Assembly: GCF_013387455.1 (NCBI RefSeq)
Contig: NZ_VWNC01000004.1
Coordinates: 1 to 64,000 of the forward strand
DNA from: Mariprofundus sp. NF
GTDB lineage: Bacteria; Pseudomonadota; Zetaproteobacteria; Mariprofundales; Mariprofundaceae
Length of the DNA: 64,000 bases
Direction: 5' to 3'
Under the pieces are notes generated by a model. The model did not search any database, was not told the DNA's origin, and saw only the letters and a list, made by a program, of their open reading frames with translations. This document shows, piece by piece, positions 36,233 through 44,953 of the stretch. The translations under genes were made by a program, and so were the position numbers. The first letter of the stretch is position 1; each line of letters begins with the position of its first letter.

Positions 36233-36988
36233 TTAAGCATGGGCTTCGGCGCGAACCCAGTCATAACCGCGCTCCTCCAGCTCCAGTGCCAGATCCTTAT
36301 TGCCGGTTTTGAGAATCTGACCATCGACCAGTACGTGCACGAGATCGGGTTTAATATAATCAAGCAGGCGCTGGTAGTGGGTTACCATCACCACCGAACG
36401 GTCAGGCGCACGCAAGGTGTTCACGCCTTTGGCGACAATACGCAAGGCATCGATATCAAGGCCGGAATCGGTCTCATCAAGCAGTGCCAGTGACGGCTCA
36501 AGCACGGCCATCTGGAAAATCTCGTTACGTTTCTTCTCGCCACCGGAGAAACCTTCATTCACACCACGCGAGAGGAATGACTGGTCAAGCTCAACCAGTT
36601 TGGCCTTCTCTTTCACCAGCTGCATGAACTCCATCGCATCGAGCTCCTGCTCACCCTGATGTTTACGACGGGCATTCACGCCCGCTTTCAGCAGGTAGGT
36701 GTTGTTCACACCGGGAATCTCAACCGGGTACTGGAAGGCAAGGAACACGCCTTCCCAGGCGCGCTCTTCCGGACGCATCTCCAGCAGATCTTTACCTTTG
36801 TAGGTAATTGATCCCTTGGTCACTTCATAACCATCGCGGCCGGCAATCACATTGGAGAGGGTCGATTTACCGGAGCCGTTCGGGCCCATGATGGCATGCA
36901 CTTCACCATCGCCGATCTCCAGATTGATCCCCTTCAGGATCTCTTTGCCGCCTACTGAAACATGTAAATTCTCAATCTTTATCATCAT
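36233..36988 (-). CDS. sufC: Fe-S assembly ATPase SufC
   Basis: 251 residues, ABC-type ATPase. Walker [14 protein letters not shown], the ABC signature [11 protein letters not shown], Walker [13 protein letters not shown] and the H-loop VVMVTHYQR are all present. It powers the SufBC2D scaffold. ATG 36988 is used (AAGG five bases upstream); a second ATG follows immediately. Confidence 0.97.
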   Translation of the reverse strand: MMIKIENLHVSVGGKEILKGINLEIGDGEVHAIMGPNGSGKSTLSNVIAGRDGYEVTKGSITYKGKDLLEMRPEERAWEGVFLAFQYPVEIPGVNNTYLLKAGVNARRKHQGEQELDAMEFMQLVKEKAKLVELDQSFLSRGVNEGFSGGEKKRNEIFQMAVLEPSLALLDETDSGLDIDALRIVAKGVNTLRAPDRSVVMVTHYQRLLDYIKPDLVHVLVDGQILKTGNKDLALELEERGYDWVRAEAHA

Positions 36989-37002
36989 GAATACCTTTTA
37001 TT

Positions 37003-37070
37003 ACCACAGAGGGCACGAAGATCGCGAAGAAAAAACATAATGACTTCGTGTGCTTCGTGTACTTCGTGGT
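37003..37070. repeat. sufB-sufC gap: family A inverted repeat
   Basis: Left arm 37003-37029 (ACCACAGAGGGCACGAAG...) and right arm 37044-37070 (...CTTCGTGTACTTCGTGGT) share ACCAC, CACGAAG and CGAAG blocks in inverted order around a 14-base centre. Nothing else is in the gap. Confidence 0.6.
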
Positions 37071-37078
37071 TCATCTTT

Positions 37079-38545
37079 TTATCCTACTGCGCCTTCGAGA
37101 GAGACTTCCATCAGTCGATTCGCCTCTACGGCGAACTCCATCGGCAGTTCATTAAATACATCTTTGCAGAAACCATTCACAATCATATTCACCGCATCCT
37201 CTTCCGAGATACCACGGCTCTGACAGTAGAAGAGCTGGTCTTCGCCAATCTTTGAGGTGGTCGCCTCATGCTCCATGGTGGCCGTGGCATTCTTCACCTC
37301 CACGTAAGGGAAGGTATGCGCCCCTGACTTGTCACCGATCAGCAGTGAATCGCACTGGGTATAGTTGCGCGCGTTGTCGGCATCTTTACCAATCTTCACC
37401 AGACCACGATAGGACTGATTGCCACGCCCTGCCGAGATACCCTTGGAGACAATCGTGCTGCGGGTGTTTTTACCGATATGAATCATCTTGGTACCGGTAT
37501 CAGCCTGCTGGCACATCTTGGTCAGTGCCACCGAGTAGAACTCACCCACCGAGTGATCACCACGCAACACACAACTTGGATATTTCCAGGTGATGGCACT
37601 ACCTGTCTCCACCTGTGTCCAGCTCACCTTGGCACGATGGCCACGGCAATCGGCACGTTTGGTCACAAAGTTGTAGATACCACCCAGACCATTCTCATCA
37701 CCCGGATACCAGTTCTGTACGGTTGAGTATTTGATCTGCGCATCATCCATCGCCACCAGCTCAACCACAGCCGCATGCAGCTGGTTCTCATCGCGCTGCG
37801 GTGCCGTGCACCCCTCAAGATAAGAGACGTAAGAGCGCTCATCAGCAATGATCAGGGTACGTTCAAACTGGCCTGTATTCATCGCATTGATGCGGAAATA
37901 GGTGGAGAGCTCCATCGGACAGCGCACACCCTTGGGGATATAGACAAACGAACCATCGGTAAAAACGGCTGAATTCAGGGCTGCGAAATAGTTGTCACCG
38001 GCAGGCACAACGGTGCCGAGATACTTCTGCACCAGTTCAGGATAATCACGCACTGCTTCGGAGATCGGACAGAAGATCACACCGGCATCCTTGAGCTTGC
38101 CTTTGAATGTCGTGGCCACTGATACCGAATCAAACACCGCATCCACAGCAACACCGGCCAACCACTCCTGCTCACGCAGTGGAATGCCCAGTTTTTCATA
38201 GGTCTCCAGCAGTTTCGGATCAACTTCATCAAGGCTTTTGGGCCCATCCTTCATCGATTTCGGTGCCGAGTAGTAGGAGACCGCCTGATAATCGATCGGC
38301 GGATAAGTCACATGCGCCCAGTGCGGTTCTGTCATGGTTTGCCAGTGGCGAAATGCCTCCAGCCGCCAGTTAAGCAGCCACTCCGGCTCCTCTTTCATAG
38401 CTGAGATATGGCGAACCACATCCTCATTAAGACCCGGCGGCAGGGTGTCGGCTTCAATATCGGAGACAAAACCTGCCTCATACTCGCGCGATGCATGCTC
38501 TTGGGCCGAGATTTCGACTTTCTCTTCGTTTTTCACTTCACTCAT
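37079..38545 (-). CDS. sufB: Fe-S assembly scaffold subunit SufB
   Basis: 488 residues, close to the usual length. Signatures: [39 protein letters not shown], the [19 protein letters not shown] segment with the Cys used for sulfur transfer, and the C-terminal [20 protein letters not shown]. Major scaffold subunit on which clusters are built. Its ATG shares a base with the sufR stop (TAATG), so regulator and scaffold are coupled. Confidence 0.97.
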   Translation of the reverse strand: MSEVKNEEKVEISAQEHASREYEAGFVSDIEADTLPPGLNEDVVRHISAMKEEPEWLLNWRLEAFRHWQTMTEPHWAHVTYPPIDYQAVSYYSAPKSMKDGPKSLDEVDPKLLETYEKLGIPLREQEWLAGVAVDAVFDSVSVATTFKGKLKDAGVIFCPISEAVRDYPELVQKYLGTVVPAGDNYFAALNSAVFTDGSFVYIPKGVRCPMELSTYFRINAMNTGQFERTLIIADERSYVSYLEGCTAPQRDENQLHAAVVELVAMDDAQIKYSTVQNWYPGDENGLGGIYNFVTKRADCRGHRAKVSWTQVETGSAITWKYPSCVLRGDHSVGEFYSVALTKMCQQADTGTKMIHIGKNTRSTIVSKGISAGRGNQSYRGLVKIGKDADNARNYTQCDSLLIGDKSGAHTFPYVEVKNATATMEHEATTSKIGEDQLFYCQSRGISEEDAVNMIVNGFCKDVFNELPMEFAVEANRLMEVSLEGAVG

Positions 38546-39000
38546 TAGTGCACCTTCGAGATGGCGATACCGCGCTGCAGGCGGAAGATCGGGATGAAAT
38601 CCTGCTCGGTCATATCGGCCAGCGAGATATCCTGCAGTGCCTGACGCACAGCCTGATTGATCCGCTTCCAGTTGTTGCTGGTGGAGCAGACATCGTGCTG
38701 ATCACAGCTGCTGTCATCGAGATTGCATTCGGTCAGGGCAATGGAACCCTCAAACACATTGATAATATCACGTACGTTGATTTCGGTGGCAGGCCGGGTG
38801 AGGCGATAACCGCCTTTGGCACCACGCGTGGAGTCGAGCAGCCCTTCATGCAGAAGCATCTGCAAAATCTTGCTGACGGTCGGTGATGGAATACGGGTAA
38901 TCTCCGCAAGCTCCCCGGCGGTAAAACGCTCCTGCTCGGACGACACCATACGTGTCATCAGCAGAATGCCGTAGTCCGTCAATTTGGTCAGTCTGAGCAT
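38545..39000 (-). CDS. sufR: Rrf2-family Fe-S regulator of the suf operon (SufR/IscR-like)
   Basis: 151 residues. Rrf2 winged helix: [15 protein letters not shown] at the start and [20 protein letters not shown] as recognition region, GAKGGYRL as wing. Three cysteines, [15 protein letters not shown] (Cys-x6-Cys-x5-Cys), can hold a [2Fe-2S] cluster as in IscR. ATG 39000 has AAGGAG upstream; a longer frame from 39057 is not needed. First gene of the suf operon, so autoregulation is expected. Confidence 0.92.
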   Translation of the reverse strand: MLRLTKLTDYGILLMTRMVSSEQERFTAGELAEITRIPSPTVSKILQMLLHEGLLDSTRGAKGGYRLTRPATEINVRDIINVFEGSIALTECNLDDSSCDQHDVCSTSNNWKRINQAVRQALQDISLADMTEQDFIPIFRLQRGIAISKVH

Positions 39001-39061
39001 GGCGACTCCTTCAAATACTGAACAGGCTCGCTCTGAGCCTTGAGAAGTGGCCAACAAAAAA

Positions 39062-39084
39062 GGCCGCCTCCATTAAAGGCGACC
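39062..39084 (-). terminator. Terminator hairpin overlapping the sufR promoter start
   Basis: On the minus strand an 8-bp stem with one G-T pair (39084-39077 with 39069-39062, 7-base loop) is followed by TTTTTT. It would end transcripts arriving from the small gene at 39163. Confidence 0.65.
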
Positions 39085-39113
39085 ATTCTAGTCCGGTTTA
39101 GATACCGGATCAA
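39085..39113 (-). promoter_or_regulatory. sufR promoter with palindromic operator
   Basis: Minus strand: TTGATC (39113-39108), 17-base spacer, TAGAAT (39090-39085). A perfect palindrome TCCGGT-N6-ACCGGA (39092-39109) lies in the spacer, the usual place for a repressor site, so it may be the SufR operator. The predicted start near 39078 falls inside the 5' arm of the adjacent terminator stem. Confidence 0.55.
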
Positions 39114-39162
39114 TATGGTACAAATTAGGGTTATTCAGTAACCGGAAGGAAAAAGAGCATAA

Positions 39163-39381
39163 TTAGCCCCAATCGCAATCTTCCCACGCATCATCATCGT
39201 CTCCACCAAACGGTGGAATGCCGATCAGAAATTCCAGTTCCGACATCGGGATATGCGCATTGCGCTCGCTTACCCATTTCATAAATTCAAATCGTGCAGA
39301 CGACGGGTTCAATCTTTCAGGTGTCAATTCACTCTCCTTCTTTTCACTTGTTGCGATGAAGAATAGAAAGAAGTGAGTCAC
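39163..39381 (-). CDS. Possible small acidic protein, unknown
   Basis: 72 residues from GTG 39381, without a well-placed ribosome binding site; shorter starts inside are possible. The C-terminal part (SELEFLIGIPPFGGDDDDAW) is strongly acidic. A terminator follows 78 bases downstream, which supports it being a transcribed gene. No family recognised. Confidence 0.4.
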   Translation of the reverse strand: MTHFFLFFIATSEKKESELTPERLNPSSARFEFMKWVSERNAHIPMSELEFLIGIPPFGGDDDDAWEDCDWG

Positions 39382-39424
39382 CCTTATGTCAGCCTCAAGA
39401 CAGCCCTATGACAGGCTGAGCTTT

Positions 39425-40654
39425 CTATTCGTGATGCGCCATCTGGTGAGATGCGCCGAACTGGATCCGGAGGCCGTAGACCCAGACGTTGCCGAAAACA
39501 TCTGCAGGGGCTGCAGCTGAAAGATTGTTGGCATTGTGGTGATACTGGATATCCGGGCTGATGGCGATCTCATCGGTGATCTGCCAGCGATAGTAGATCT
39601 CGGCGACTGTGCTGTTGGCACCGCTGTTTGGCGCCAGTGAGGTTTTATAATCATTGAGCAGACCGGAGTGGGCGACTCCAGCACCGAAAGCGTGCTGCTC
39701 ATTGATGCTGTATTCAGTGGAGAGTGAGGCGAAGCTGTTCACGCCGCCGGTGATATCGGTTTTACCATTGTTGAAACCGACACGTGCAGACCACGCGAGA
39801 TCACCCACTACGCCATCAATATTCGCATAACCACCAAGCGTAGATCTATCATTGCCTGCGCCATCATAGCGGGTCGCTTCCGTTGAGCTGTGCCAGCCAC
39901 CCATGGTTAGCAGAGCACCATCCTGCGAGAGCGGCAGACGCAGCTCAACCAGAGAGAAGAGCCCTTTTCGTTCGCCGGTTGGCGTGTTGCCAAACTTGAA
40001 TAGCTGACTGTAGTTGCCGCGCGGATTATCACCCAGGCCATAGGCATTGGCGGTCAGGGCTGTGAGCTGGATGCCCGCTTCTTCACCATAGTTGAATACG
40101 ATAGCAGGGGTGTAGTCGGGAAAAGCGATGGTCGGGTTATTCACCAGCGCGTCCGCCAGAAACTGCGACCCCTCATCATTAGCTGTAGCCGTAGCATCGG
40201 CAAAAGCGCTTAGATCCATCACACCGATGTTGGTGTTCAGTGCGCCAATATCGAAACCAAATGAGATTTCTGATAACTGCACCCTGCCCTTGCCTGCCGG
40301 TGTGGCGGCTGTGCCTGCATCGGCATTGGCACCGCCAACAAGGCTGGATGCCGAGATATCAGCCGTGGATGCGCCTTCGCCGTAGAGATGCAGGGTGCCG
40401 AAACCAAGGTCGGCATCGATCACCAGATCAAGACTGCCTATGATGTCTTTGTTGATATCGCCATTGTGCTTGCTGATCTGCTGACCCACGATGGTGGAAC
40501 CCAGTTCGATGCTGATGCCATCGTCTCCAAATATTTCACCTGCGCTAACTGCATGGCTGCCAACCAGCATGGTTGCAGCAAGCGCCAACATGGGGAGAAG
40601 CCGCTGCATTCGGGAGGTGGCAGCGCCATGCAGTCTGATATCACCACGTTTCAT
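39425..40654 (-). CDS. Outer-membrane beta-barrel (OprB-like porin), candidate zinc-regulated
   Basis: About 409 residues. Signal peptide (MLALAATMLVGSHAVSA) followed by alternating beta-strand pattern and an aromatic-containing last strand ending VYGLRIQFGASHQMAHHE, with a His-rich tip. The sequence looks like a carbohydrate-porin (OprB)-type barrel, but identity is not certain. ATG 40654 is only six bases after a -10 box and no ribosome binding site exists, so it may be read from a leaderless mRNA; ATG 40609 is an alternative start at the signal peptide. Its promoter is nearly identical to that of the zinc operon. Confidence 0.65.
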   Translation of the reverse strand: MKRGDIRLHGAATSRMQRLLPMLALAATMLVGSHAVSAGEIFGDDGISIELGSTIVGQQISKHNGDINKDIIGSLDLVIDADLGFGTLHLYGEGASTADISASSLVGGANADAGTAATPAGKGRVQLSEISFGFDIGALNTNIGVMDLSAFADATATANDEGSQFLADALVNNPTIAFPDYTPAIVFNYGEEAGIQLTALTANAYGLGDNPRGNYSQLFKFGNTPTGERKGLFSLVELRLPLSQDGALLTMGGWHSSTEATRYDGAGNDRSTLGGYANIDGVVGDLAWSARVGFNNGKTDITGGVNSFASLSTEYSINEQHAFGAGVAHSGLLNDYKTSLAPNSGANSTVAEIYYRWQITDEIAISPDIQYHHNANNLSAAAPADVFGNVWVYGLRIQFGASHQMAHHE

Positions 40655-40660
40655 GGCGCA

Positions 40661-40689
40661 ATCATTGGAACATTTCACGCTGTTTGCAA
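40661..40689 (-). promoter_or_regulatory. Promoter of the OprB-like gene, copy of the zinc-operon promoter
   Basis: Minus strand: TTGCAA (40684-40689), 17-base spacer, AATGAT (40661-40666), six bases, ATG 40654. The 38 bases from 40655 match 44030-44067 at 34 positions (ungapped over most of the block). The spacer contains GTGAAATGTT, like half of a Zur box. Confidence 0.55.
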
Positions 40690-40706
40690 ATCCAAGCCTC
40701 AGATTG

Positions 40707-40739
40707 ATTCAGAAGACGATCTCCACCCTTCTTCTGAAT
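40707..40739. repeat. 10-bp inverted repeat downstream of znuB
   Basis: ATTCAGAAGA (40707-40716) and TCTTCTGAAT (40730-40739), perfect 10-bp arms with a 13-base loop, between the znuB stop and the porin promoter. There is no T-run, so it is not a clear terminator. Confidence 0.5.
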
Positions 40740-40775
40740 GCCCTCCTAAATCAGCAAGCAGACCAGGTTCAGGAT

Positions 40776-41510
40776 CTAATCTGCTCTGTTAATAGCAGTT
40801 GAGGTGCCACGCCAAAGCAGAGCTGTCGCGGCAAGGAAGACAACAACGGCCGATGAGGGAGGGTAATCAAACTGGTTGGAGAAGAAGAGGCCACACACAC
40901 TTGCAACGAGCGAAATCGCCACCGCCTGTAGTGCAGACCCATTCATGCCATTTCGCCAGACCGCCAGCCCCGGCATCACCAACATGGCAAAGACCAGAAT
41001 CACTCCTACCGCATAGATAGCAGGCACAACCGCAACTGCCAGTGCACCATAAAAAGCTACACGCCCACCATAGCTATCTTTTCTACCCAGCTTTGAAAGC
41101 AACAGCGCTGCAACGCCTGCTATAGCAATAATGACCAGTTCAACCTCGGTTACTCCAAGTACGCTACCAAAGAGCAGCTCCATCATCTGCCCTTCGGCAT
41201 GAGGCATCATCGCTAGAACCATCATACCGAGTGAGGCGGCCAGAGCATACAGTGCGCCCATAACCGCCTCTTTCGGCAGATCACTCTCTTCAGATAACGT
41301 TGCAATAAGCAGAACTGTTACTGCAGTAACTACGCCTGCAAACAGCATTCCGTTAGCATCCATAGCCACGCCTAAGGCATAACCGACAGCCGCCACTTGT
41401 GCTAAAGCCAGATCGATAAAGATCACCCGACGATGCAAAATCTTTTGGCCCAATAAAGGCAGAAACAGAGAGACCAACAAGCAGGCGGCAAGGCTAAACC
41501 AGAGTATCAT
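40776..41510 (-). CDS. znuB: Metal ABC transporter permease, ZnuB type
   Basis: 244 residues, about eight hydrophobic segments of the ABC-3 family (FIDLALAQVAAVGYALGVA; AVVPAIYAVGVILVFAMLVMPG split by membrane helices). Forms the inner-membrane channel for zinc or manganese with the binding protein encoded just upstream. No ATPase gene is found in this operon or window. The stop lies 122 bases before the OprB-like gene start. Confidence 0.88.
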   Translation of the reverse strand: MILWFSLAACLLVSLFLPLLGQKILHRRVIFIDLALAQVAAVGYALGVAMDANGMLFAGVVTAVTVLLIATLSEESDLPKEAVMGALYALAASLGMMVLAMMPHAEGQMMELLFGSVLGVTEVELVIIAIAGVAALLLSKLGRKDSYGGRVAFYGALAVAVVPAIYAVGVILVFAMLVMPGLAVWRNGMNGSALQAVAISLVASVCGLFFSNQFDYPPSSAVVVFLAATALLWRGTSTAINRAD

Positions 41511-41513
41511 GCT

Positions 41514-42401
41514 TTAATCTCCTGCAGCCTTCTGAAGTAGCATCTCTATAAACTGGATATAGCCCTCTGAACCTTTTACCTCATGAGCATCTGGCATAGA
41601 GAGAAGTGATGCACCCGAAAGTTGAGCCACTCGCTTTGCCACACGTCCATGATGATATGGCTCAACCCATAGCTGCTTCACCCCTTTTGCCTTCACTATG
41701 CTCACCAGCGAATCAAGATGCGCAGGTGATGGTTCCACTCCAGGTTTGGGCTCGATGAAACCGACAACCGGAATAGCAAAGCGCTCACTAAAATAACGGT
41801 AGGATTCGTGATAGCTAACCACAGGCAAAGCGTTACTGAATCGTGGCTTCCAAACAGCCGTCATATCATGCAGACGAAAGGCAAAAACTGCAGCTCGTTG
41901 CCTGTAACTATCGGCATTCTCTGGATCAATCATCGCAAAACGATCAGCCAGAGCAATCGCAACCTGAGACCCACGAATTGGATCAAGCCACCAATGCGGA
42001 TTGCCTTCAGGATGCACATCGCCCATTGAGCGATCAACACCAGCCTTAGCACCGAGCACTTCAATAACTGATGCCCCCTCGAAATAGCCTGAAGTTTCAG
42101 GACGGATAGCCTGGTTACGCGCCACTTCTATCAGTGGCGGTAACCAACCCATCTCCAGACCGAGACCCGCAGAGAAGAGTAGATCGGCACGAGCAAGGTG
42201 ACGTGCAAGTGTCGGTTTAGGCGGCACGAAGTGTGGATCCTGCCCCACTCTGGCCAAGACGCGAACCTCGCCATCCTCACCTGCCACGGCGGCAGCGATC
42301 TGCCCCAGTGCCGGCAGTGTGGCGACAATATGCAGCTCTGCATGGCTGATTGCAGGAAACAGGAGACAGAGCGTAAGGATTGATCGTTTTATAAATGTCA
42401 T
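41514..42401 (-). CDS. znuA: Periplasmic zinc-binding protein, ZnuA type
   Basis: 295 residues, signal peptide ending ISHA near residue 21. Cluster A-I metal receptor: His ligands are visible in GQDPHFVPPKP, NPHWWLDP and SYHESYRYF, with a final EPYHHGRVA. The His-rich loop seen in many ZnuA proteins is short or absent. Delivers zinc (or a similar divalent ion) to the ZnuB channel, whose gene starts 3 bases downstream. Confidence 0.9.
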   Translation of the reverse strand: MTFIKRSILTLCLLFPAISHAELHIVATLPALGQIAAAVAGEDGEVRVLARVGQDPHFVPPKPTLARHLARADLLFSAGLGLEMGWLPPLIEVARNQAIRPETSGYFEGASVIEVLGAKAGVDRSMGDVHPEGNPHWWLDPIRGSQVAIALADRFAMIDPENADSYRQRAAVFAFRLHDMTAVWKPRFSNALPVVSYHESYRYFSERFAIPVVGFIEPKPGVEPSPAHLDSLVSIVKAKGVKQLWVEPYHHGRVAKRVAQLSGASLLSMPDAHEVKGSEGYIQFIEMLLQKAAGD

Positions 42402-42410
42402 CTGATCCTC

Positions 42411-43661
42411 CTAATAGGGATGAGCGCCGTGCGGGCCAATCGCTACAACCCAGCGCAAATACATCGCATTTGCATTGGCTCCGGCTGCAATGCCAAGATC
42501 ACCTGCCATCTCTGCAAGGGCTTTGCGGGTATGCTTATACTGCAGAGTAACGCTCTGGAATTCACTGAACTTCCACGCCAGGCCTGCAGAGATTGCGCTC
42601 TCTTTCAGCCAACCAGTTGTTGCTGGAACATACTCACGGGAGTAGTCAAAGCGTGAGAAAAGATGCCAGTTACGATTTAGCGCTGCTGTTGCCAACAGAT
42701 AACTACCATCGTTGATTGCTGTTGTGACACCGGTGCCCTGCTCTTGCCAGCGGCGAAGCCATTCGCCTTCCAGTGTGAATCCGGCATGTGCAAGGTTCTG
42801 GTGTTTGATGGCAAAGTGGCCACCGGCAATGCGTGTCATGGCATCTGTTGCTGCAATACCATTTTTACCCTGAACATAGTTAGCGCCCAATTCAAACGTT
42901 GCGTTATCACCGATATCCCAGAGGCCAGTCCAACGTGCCAGACCTGCATACTGACTGGTGCCAGTCGGATCGAATGCAACATCATTTTCAGTGGAGAAGA
43001 ATCCGGCCGTCAGCGTCTGTACCGAATCGCCTATAAACAGAGGTTTATCCAGCAGGAGACCATCGCCAATAAATATCTCTGGCCCGAAGAGATTAACCAG
43101 GCCATTGGGGCGATCAGCGTAGATCAGTGCATGCGGATGCATCTCGTTCACCCGTCCAACGGGCAGGAACTTGCGCCCTGCGCGCATATTCACACCCCAC
43201 GGCAGGTAGGCGGTAATAAAACCCTCTTCAACTGCCATGCCGCCATTGGCTCCGGTAACGGTAACATCAAGCCGGGCATGCGTATCGATATTGGCACCAA
43301 AGATAAATTCAGCTTCGGAGAGCGGCAGAAAGCTGCTGCTTCTCACCCCGCCATCGCCACGGATGCGCTGGCCGGTGAAATTTCCAATCACCGAAATGGA
43401 TGGATTGCCGCTATTCTCAGCCGTCGCGACACGAGCAGACTTGCGTACTTCACTTGAGGCAACAGAAGGTGCCGCCTCTTTTGACGTTGCTGCCTGAGGT
43501 GCAGCTGCAGGAGCCACCCTGTTTTTCGATTCCAGCTGTTCAATGCGATCCATGAGTTGCTGAACCTGATTTTTCAATACTTCCAGCTCACTGGCCGCAT
43601 ATGCGTTGCTGCTGACCAGAATGGCCGCAGCAAACACAGCACGTTTAAGTGCATGTTTCAT
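42411..43661 (-). CDS. Outer-membrane beta-barrel with N-terminal coiled coil, zinc operon
   Basis: 416 residues. Signal peptide (ILVSSNAYA), a coiled-coil stretch (LEVLKNQVQQLMDRIEQLESK), an Ala/Pro linker, then a barrel-like domain of alternating strands (FTGQRIRGDGGVR...; HLFSRFDYSREY) ending VAIGPHGAHPY. The arrangement resembles trimeric porins with a periplasmic coiled coil. Lies immediately upstream of znuA (9 bases), so it may admit zinc through the outer membrane. Family not assigned precisely. Confidence 0.7.
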   Translation of the reverse strand: MKHALKRAVFAAAILVSSNAYAASELEVLKNQVQQLMDRIEQLESKNRVAPAAAPQAATSKEAAPSVASSEVRKSARVATAENSGNPSISVIGNFTGQRIRGDGGVRSSSFLPLSEAEFIFGANIDTHARLDVTVTGANGGMAVEEGFITAYLPWGVNMRAGRKFLPVGRVNEMHPHALIYADRPNGLVNLFGPEIFIGDGLLLDKPLFIGDSVQTLTAGFFSTENDVAFDPTGTSQYAGLARWTGLWDIGDNATFELGANYVQGKNGIAATDAMTRIAGGHFAIKHQNLAHAGFTLEGEWLRRWQEQGTGVTTAINDGSYLLATAALNRNWHLFSRFDYSREYVPATTGWLKESAISAGLAWKFSEFQSVTLQYKHTRKALAEMAGDLGIAAGANANAMYLRWVVAIGPHGAHPY

Positions 43662-43711
43662 ATTAAGTCTCCTAATTCTGTTTTGATTACGTCACTAAGA
43701 CGAGAGAGGGA

Positions 43712-44029
43712 TTAGGAGTAAATAGGGGGTGCTCGGATAGGGGCGCTTGATCGTGTGGTCGCAACTGTAATCGACTGTTGAGAAACCACCGCTGCGACAT
43801 CGGAGAGATCTAATGATTTGGTCGGTACTGCTGAGATAGCTGCGCCGTGAGAAGTAACATTTTCAAGATCACAGCTGATACAGGCGCTATCGAGTACGTG
43901 CAGACCACTCTCATGGCTATGCAGGGAACCAACAGAGAAGAGGCATACCACAATAGCCAGCATGGAGAGCATCCACTGCATACGACGCATGGTGTTGACA
44001 CCCTTCAAGTTGACTTCACTCCATATCAT
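43712..44029 (-). CDS. Small secreted Cys-containing protein, DUF2946-like, head of zinc operon
   Basis: About 105 residues from ATG 44029, or 92 from ATG 43990. A signal-like segment (MLSMLAIVVCLFSVGSLHS) precedes HESGLHVLDSACISCDLEN and a C-terminus rich in Arg/Pro (SSAPIRAPPIYS). The small size, CxxC and tail resemble the protein at 17886 that heads the cus operon. Because the -10 box ends seven bases before ATG 44029 the message may be leaderless; AAGGG upstream of 43990 is a conventional alternative. Confidence 0.55.
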   Translation of the reverse strand: MIWSEVNLKGVNTMRRMQWMLSMLAIVVCLFSVGSLHSHESGLHVLDSACISCDLENVTSHGAAISAVPTKSLDLSDVAAVVSQQSITVATTRSSAPIRAPPIYS

Positions 44030-44036
44030 GGGCGCA

Positions 44037-44065
44037 ATCATCGAAACATTTCACTCTTTTTGCAA
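44037..44065 (-). promoter_or_regulatory. Promoter of the zinc operon inside the 3' end of lipB
   Basis: Minus strand: TTGCAA (44060-44065), 17-base spacer, GATGAT (44037-44042), seven bases, ATG 44029. The whole element lies in the last codons of lipB. GAAATGTTTC in the spacer could be part of a Zur-type operator. It is repeated at 40661-40689. Confidence 0.55.
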
Positions 44066-44646
44066 ATCATTGCTTCAACAGCCACTCGCTCAACCTCGAC
44101 TCCCAGCTGCCACATTGAGGTGACTGGGCTATCGCTCATGCCACAGGCAACAATGCCAGCGAAGTGTTTGAGGTTGGGATTAATGTTCAGTGCAATGCCG
44201 TGATAGGTAATCCATTTTCGGCAACGCACACCCACGGCCGCGATCTTTTCACCATCCACCCAGACACCGATGCCGCGCGCATCCCGATCCGCAGTGATGC
44301 CGAACTCGGCCAGTGTGCGAATCACCATCTCCTCCAGTCGCCAGACATGTTTGTGCAGATCCTGCTCTCCGCGCTGATCGGCAATGACATAACAGATAAG
44401 CTGGCCGGGGCCGTGATAGGTGACTTCGCCACCACGCCCGGTCGGGTAAACAGCAATGGTTTCACCATCAATCTGACGACTTAACACATCCGCTTCAGAG
44501 CCGGAGGAACCAATCGTATAGACAGGCGGATGCTCGGTAAGGATCAGCGACGGTTCCGATTCTCCGACCAGAATCGCGGCAACAAGCGCCTCCTGCTCGG
44601 CCAGCGAATCGGGATAAAGCTGTCTTTGATGGCGGATAATCTGCAT
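44038..44646 (-). CDS. lipB: Octanoyltransferase LipB
   Basis: 202 residues, transfers octanoate from acyl carrier protein to lipoyl domains. Signature GRGGEVTYHGPGQL, the catalytic Lys in GEKIAAVGVR and the catalytic Cys in GIVACGMSD are present. The start is ATG 44646 (an in-frame TTG six bases upstream is possible). Divergent from xseB. Its last codons double as the promoter of the following zinc operon. Confidence 0.95.
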   Translation of the reverse strand: MQIIRHQRQLYPDSLAEQEALVAAILVGESEPSLILTEHPPVYTIGSSGSEADVLSRQIDGETIAVYPTGRGGEVTYHGPGQLICYVIADQRGEQDLHKHVWRLEEMVIRTLAEFGITADRDARGIGVWVDGEKIAAVGVRCRKWITYHGIALNINPNLKHFAGIVACGMSDSPVTSMWQLGVEVERVAVEAMICKKSEMFR

Positions 44647-44737
44647 TTGCAAAGCCTAGCTGCGCTCCTGCACGTTGACCAAGCCTCAATGCCTTCTAGA
44701 ATCAGCAACTCCCTTCCGGGAAAAGGAGCGGCCAGTT

Positions 44738-44953
44738 GTGAGCAGCAAGAAAGAAACAGACGAACTCTCATTCGAACAGGCACTTGAGCAGATGACCAGC
44801 CTGGTTGCGAAACTGGAGTCGGGTGAACTGCCTCTGGAAGAGAGCGTGGCCGCATTCGAGCAGGGCGTGAAACTCTCCCGCCGCTGCGAATCACTACTGG
44901 ATAAAGCCGAACAGCGTCTGCAGGTACTCAACAGTAGCGAAGACAACGCTTAA
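44738..44953 (+). CDS. xseB: Exodeoxyribonuclease VII small subunit
   Basis: 71 residues, normal for XseB: SFEQALEQMTSLVAKLESGELPLEESVAAFEQG and CESLLDKAEQRLQVL. Forms ExoVII with XseA (not in this window). GTG 44738 is chosen, with AAGGAG nine bases upstream; the longer frame from 44675 adds no conserved sequence. Its stop codon abuts the ispA ATG, the usual xseB-ispA-dxs order. Confidence 0.93.
   Translation: MSSKKETDELSFEQALEQMTSLVAKLESGELPLEESVAAFEQGVKLSRRCESLLDKAEQRLQVLNSSEDNA

Noticed and set aside
33294-37070. Possible CRISPR or tandem array from repeated CACGAAG strings
   Set aside because: Repeats are inverted, imperfect, irregularly spaced and separated by whole genes; no spacers or cas genes.
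44037-44065. Complete Zur box in the zinc promoter
   Set aside because: Only a GAAATGTT half-site is clear; the expected second half is missing, so regulation by Zur is kept as inference only.
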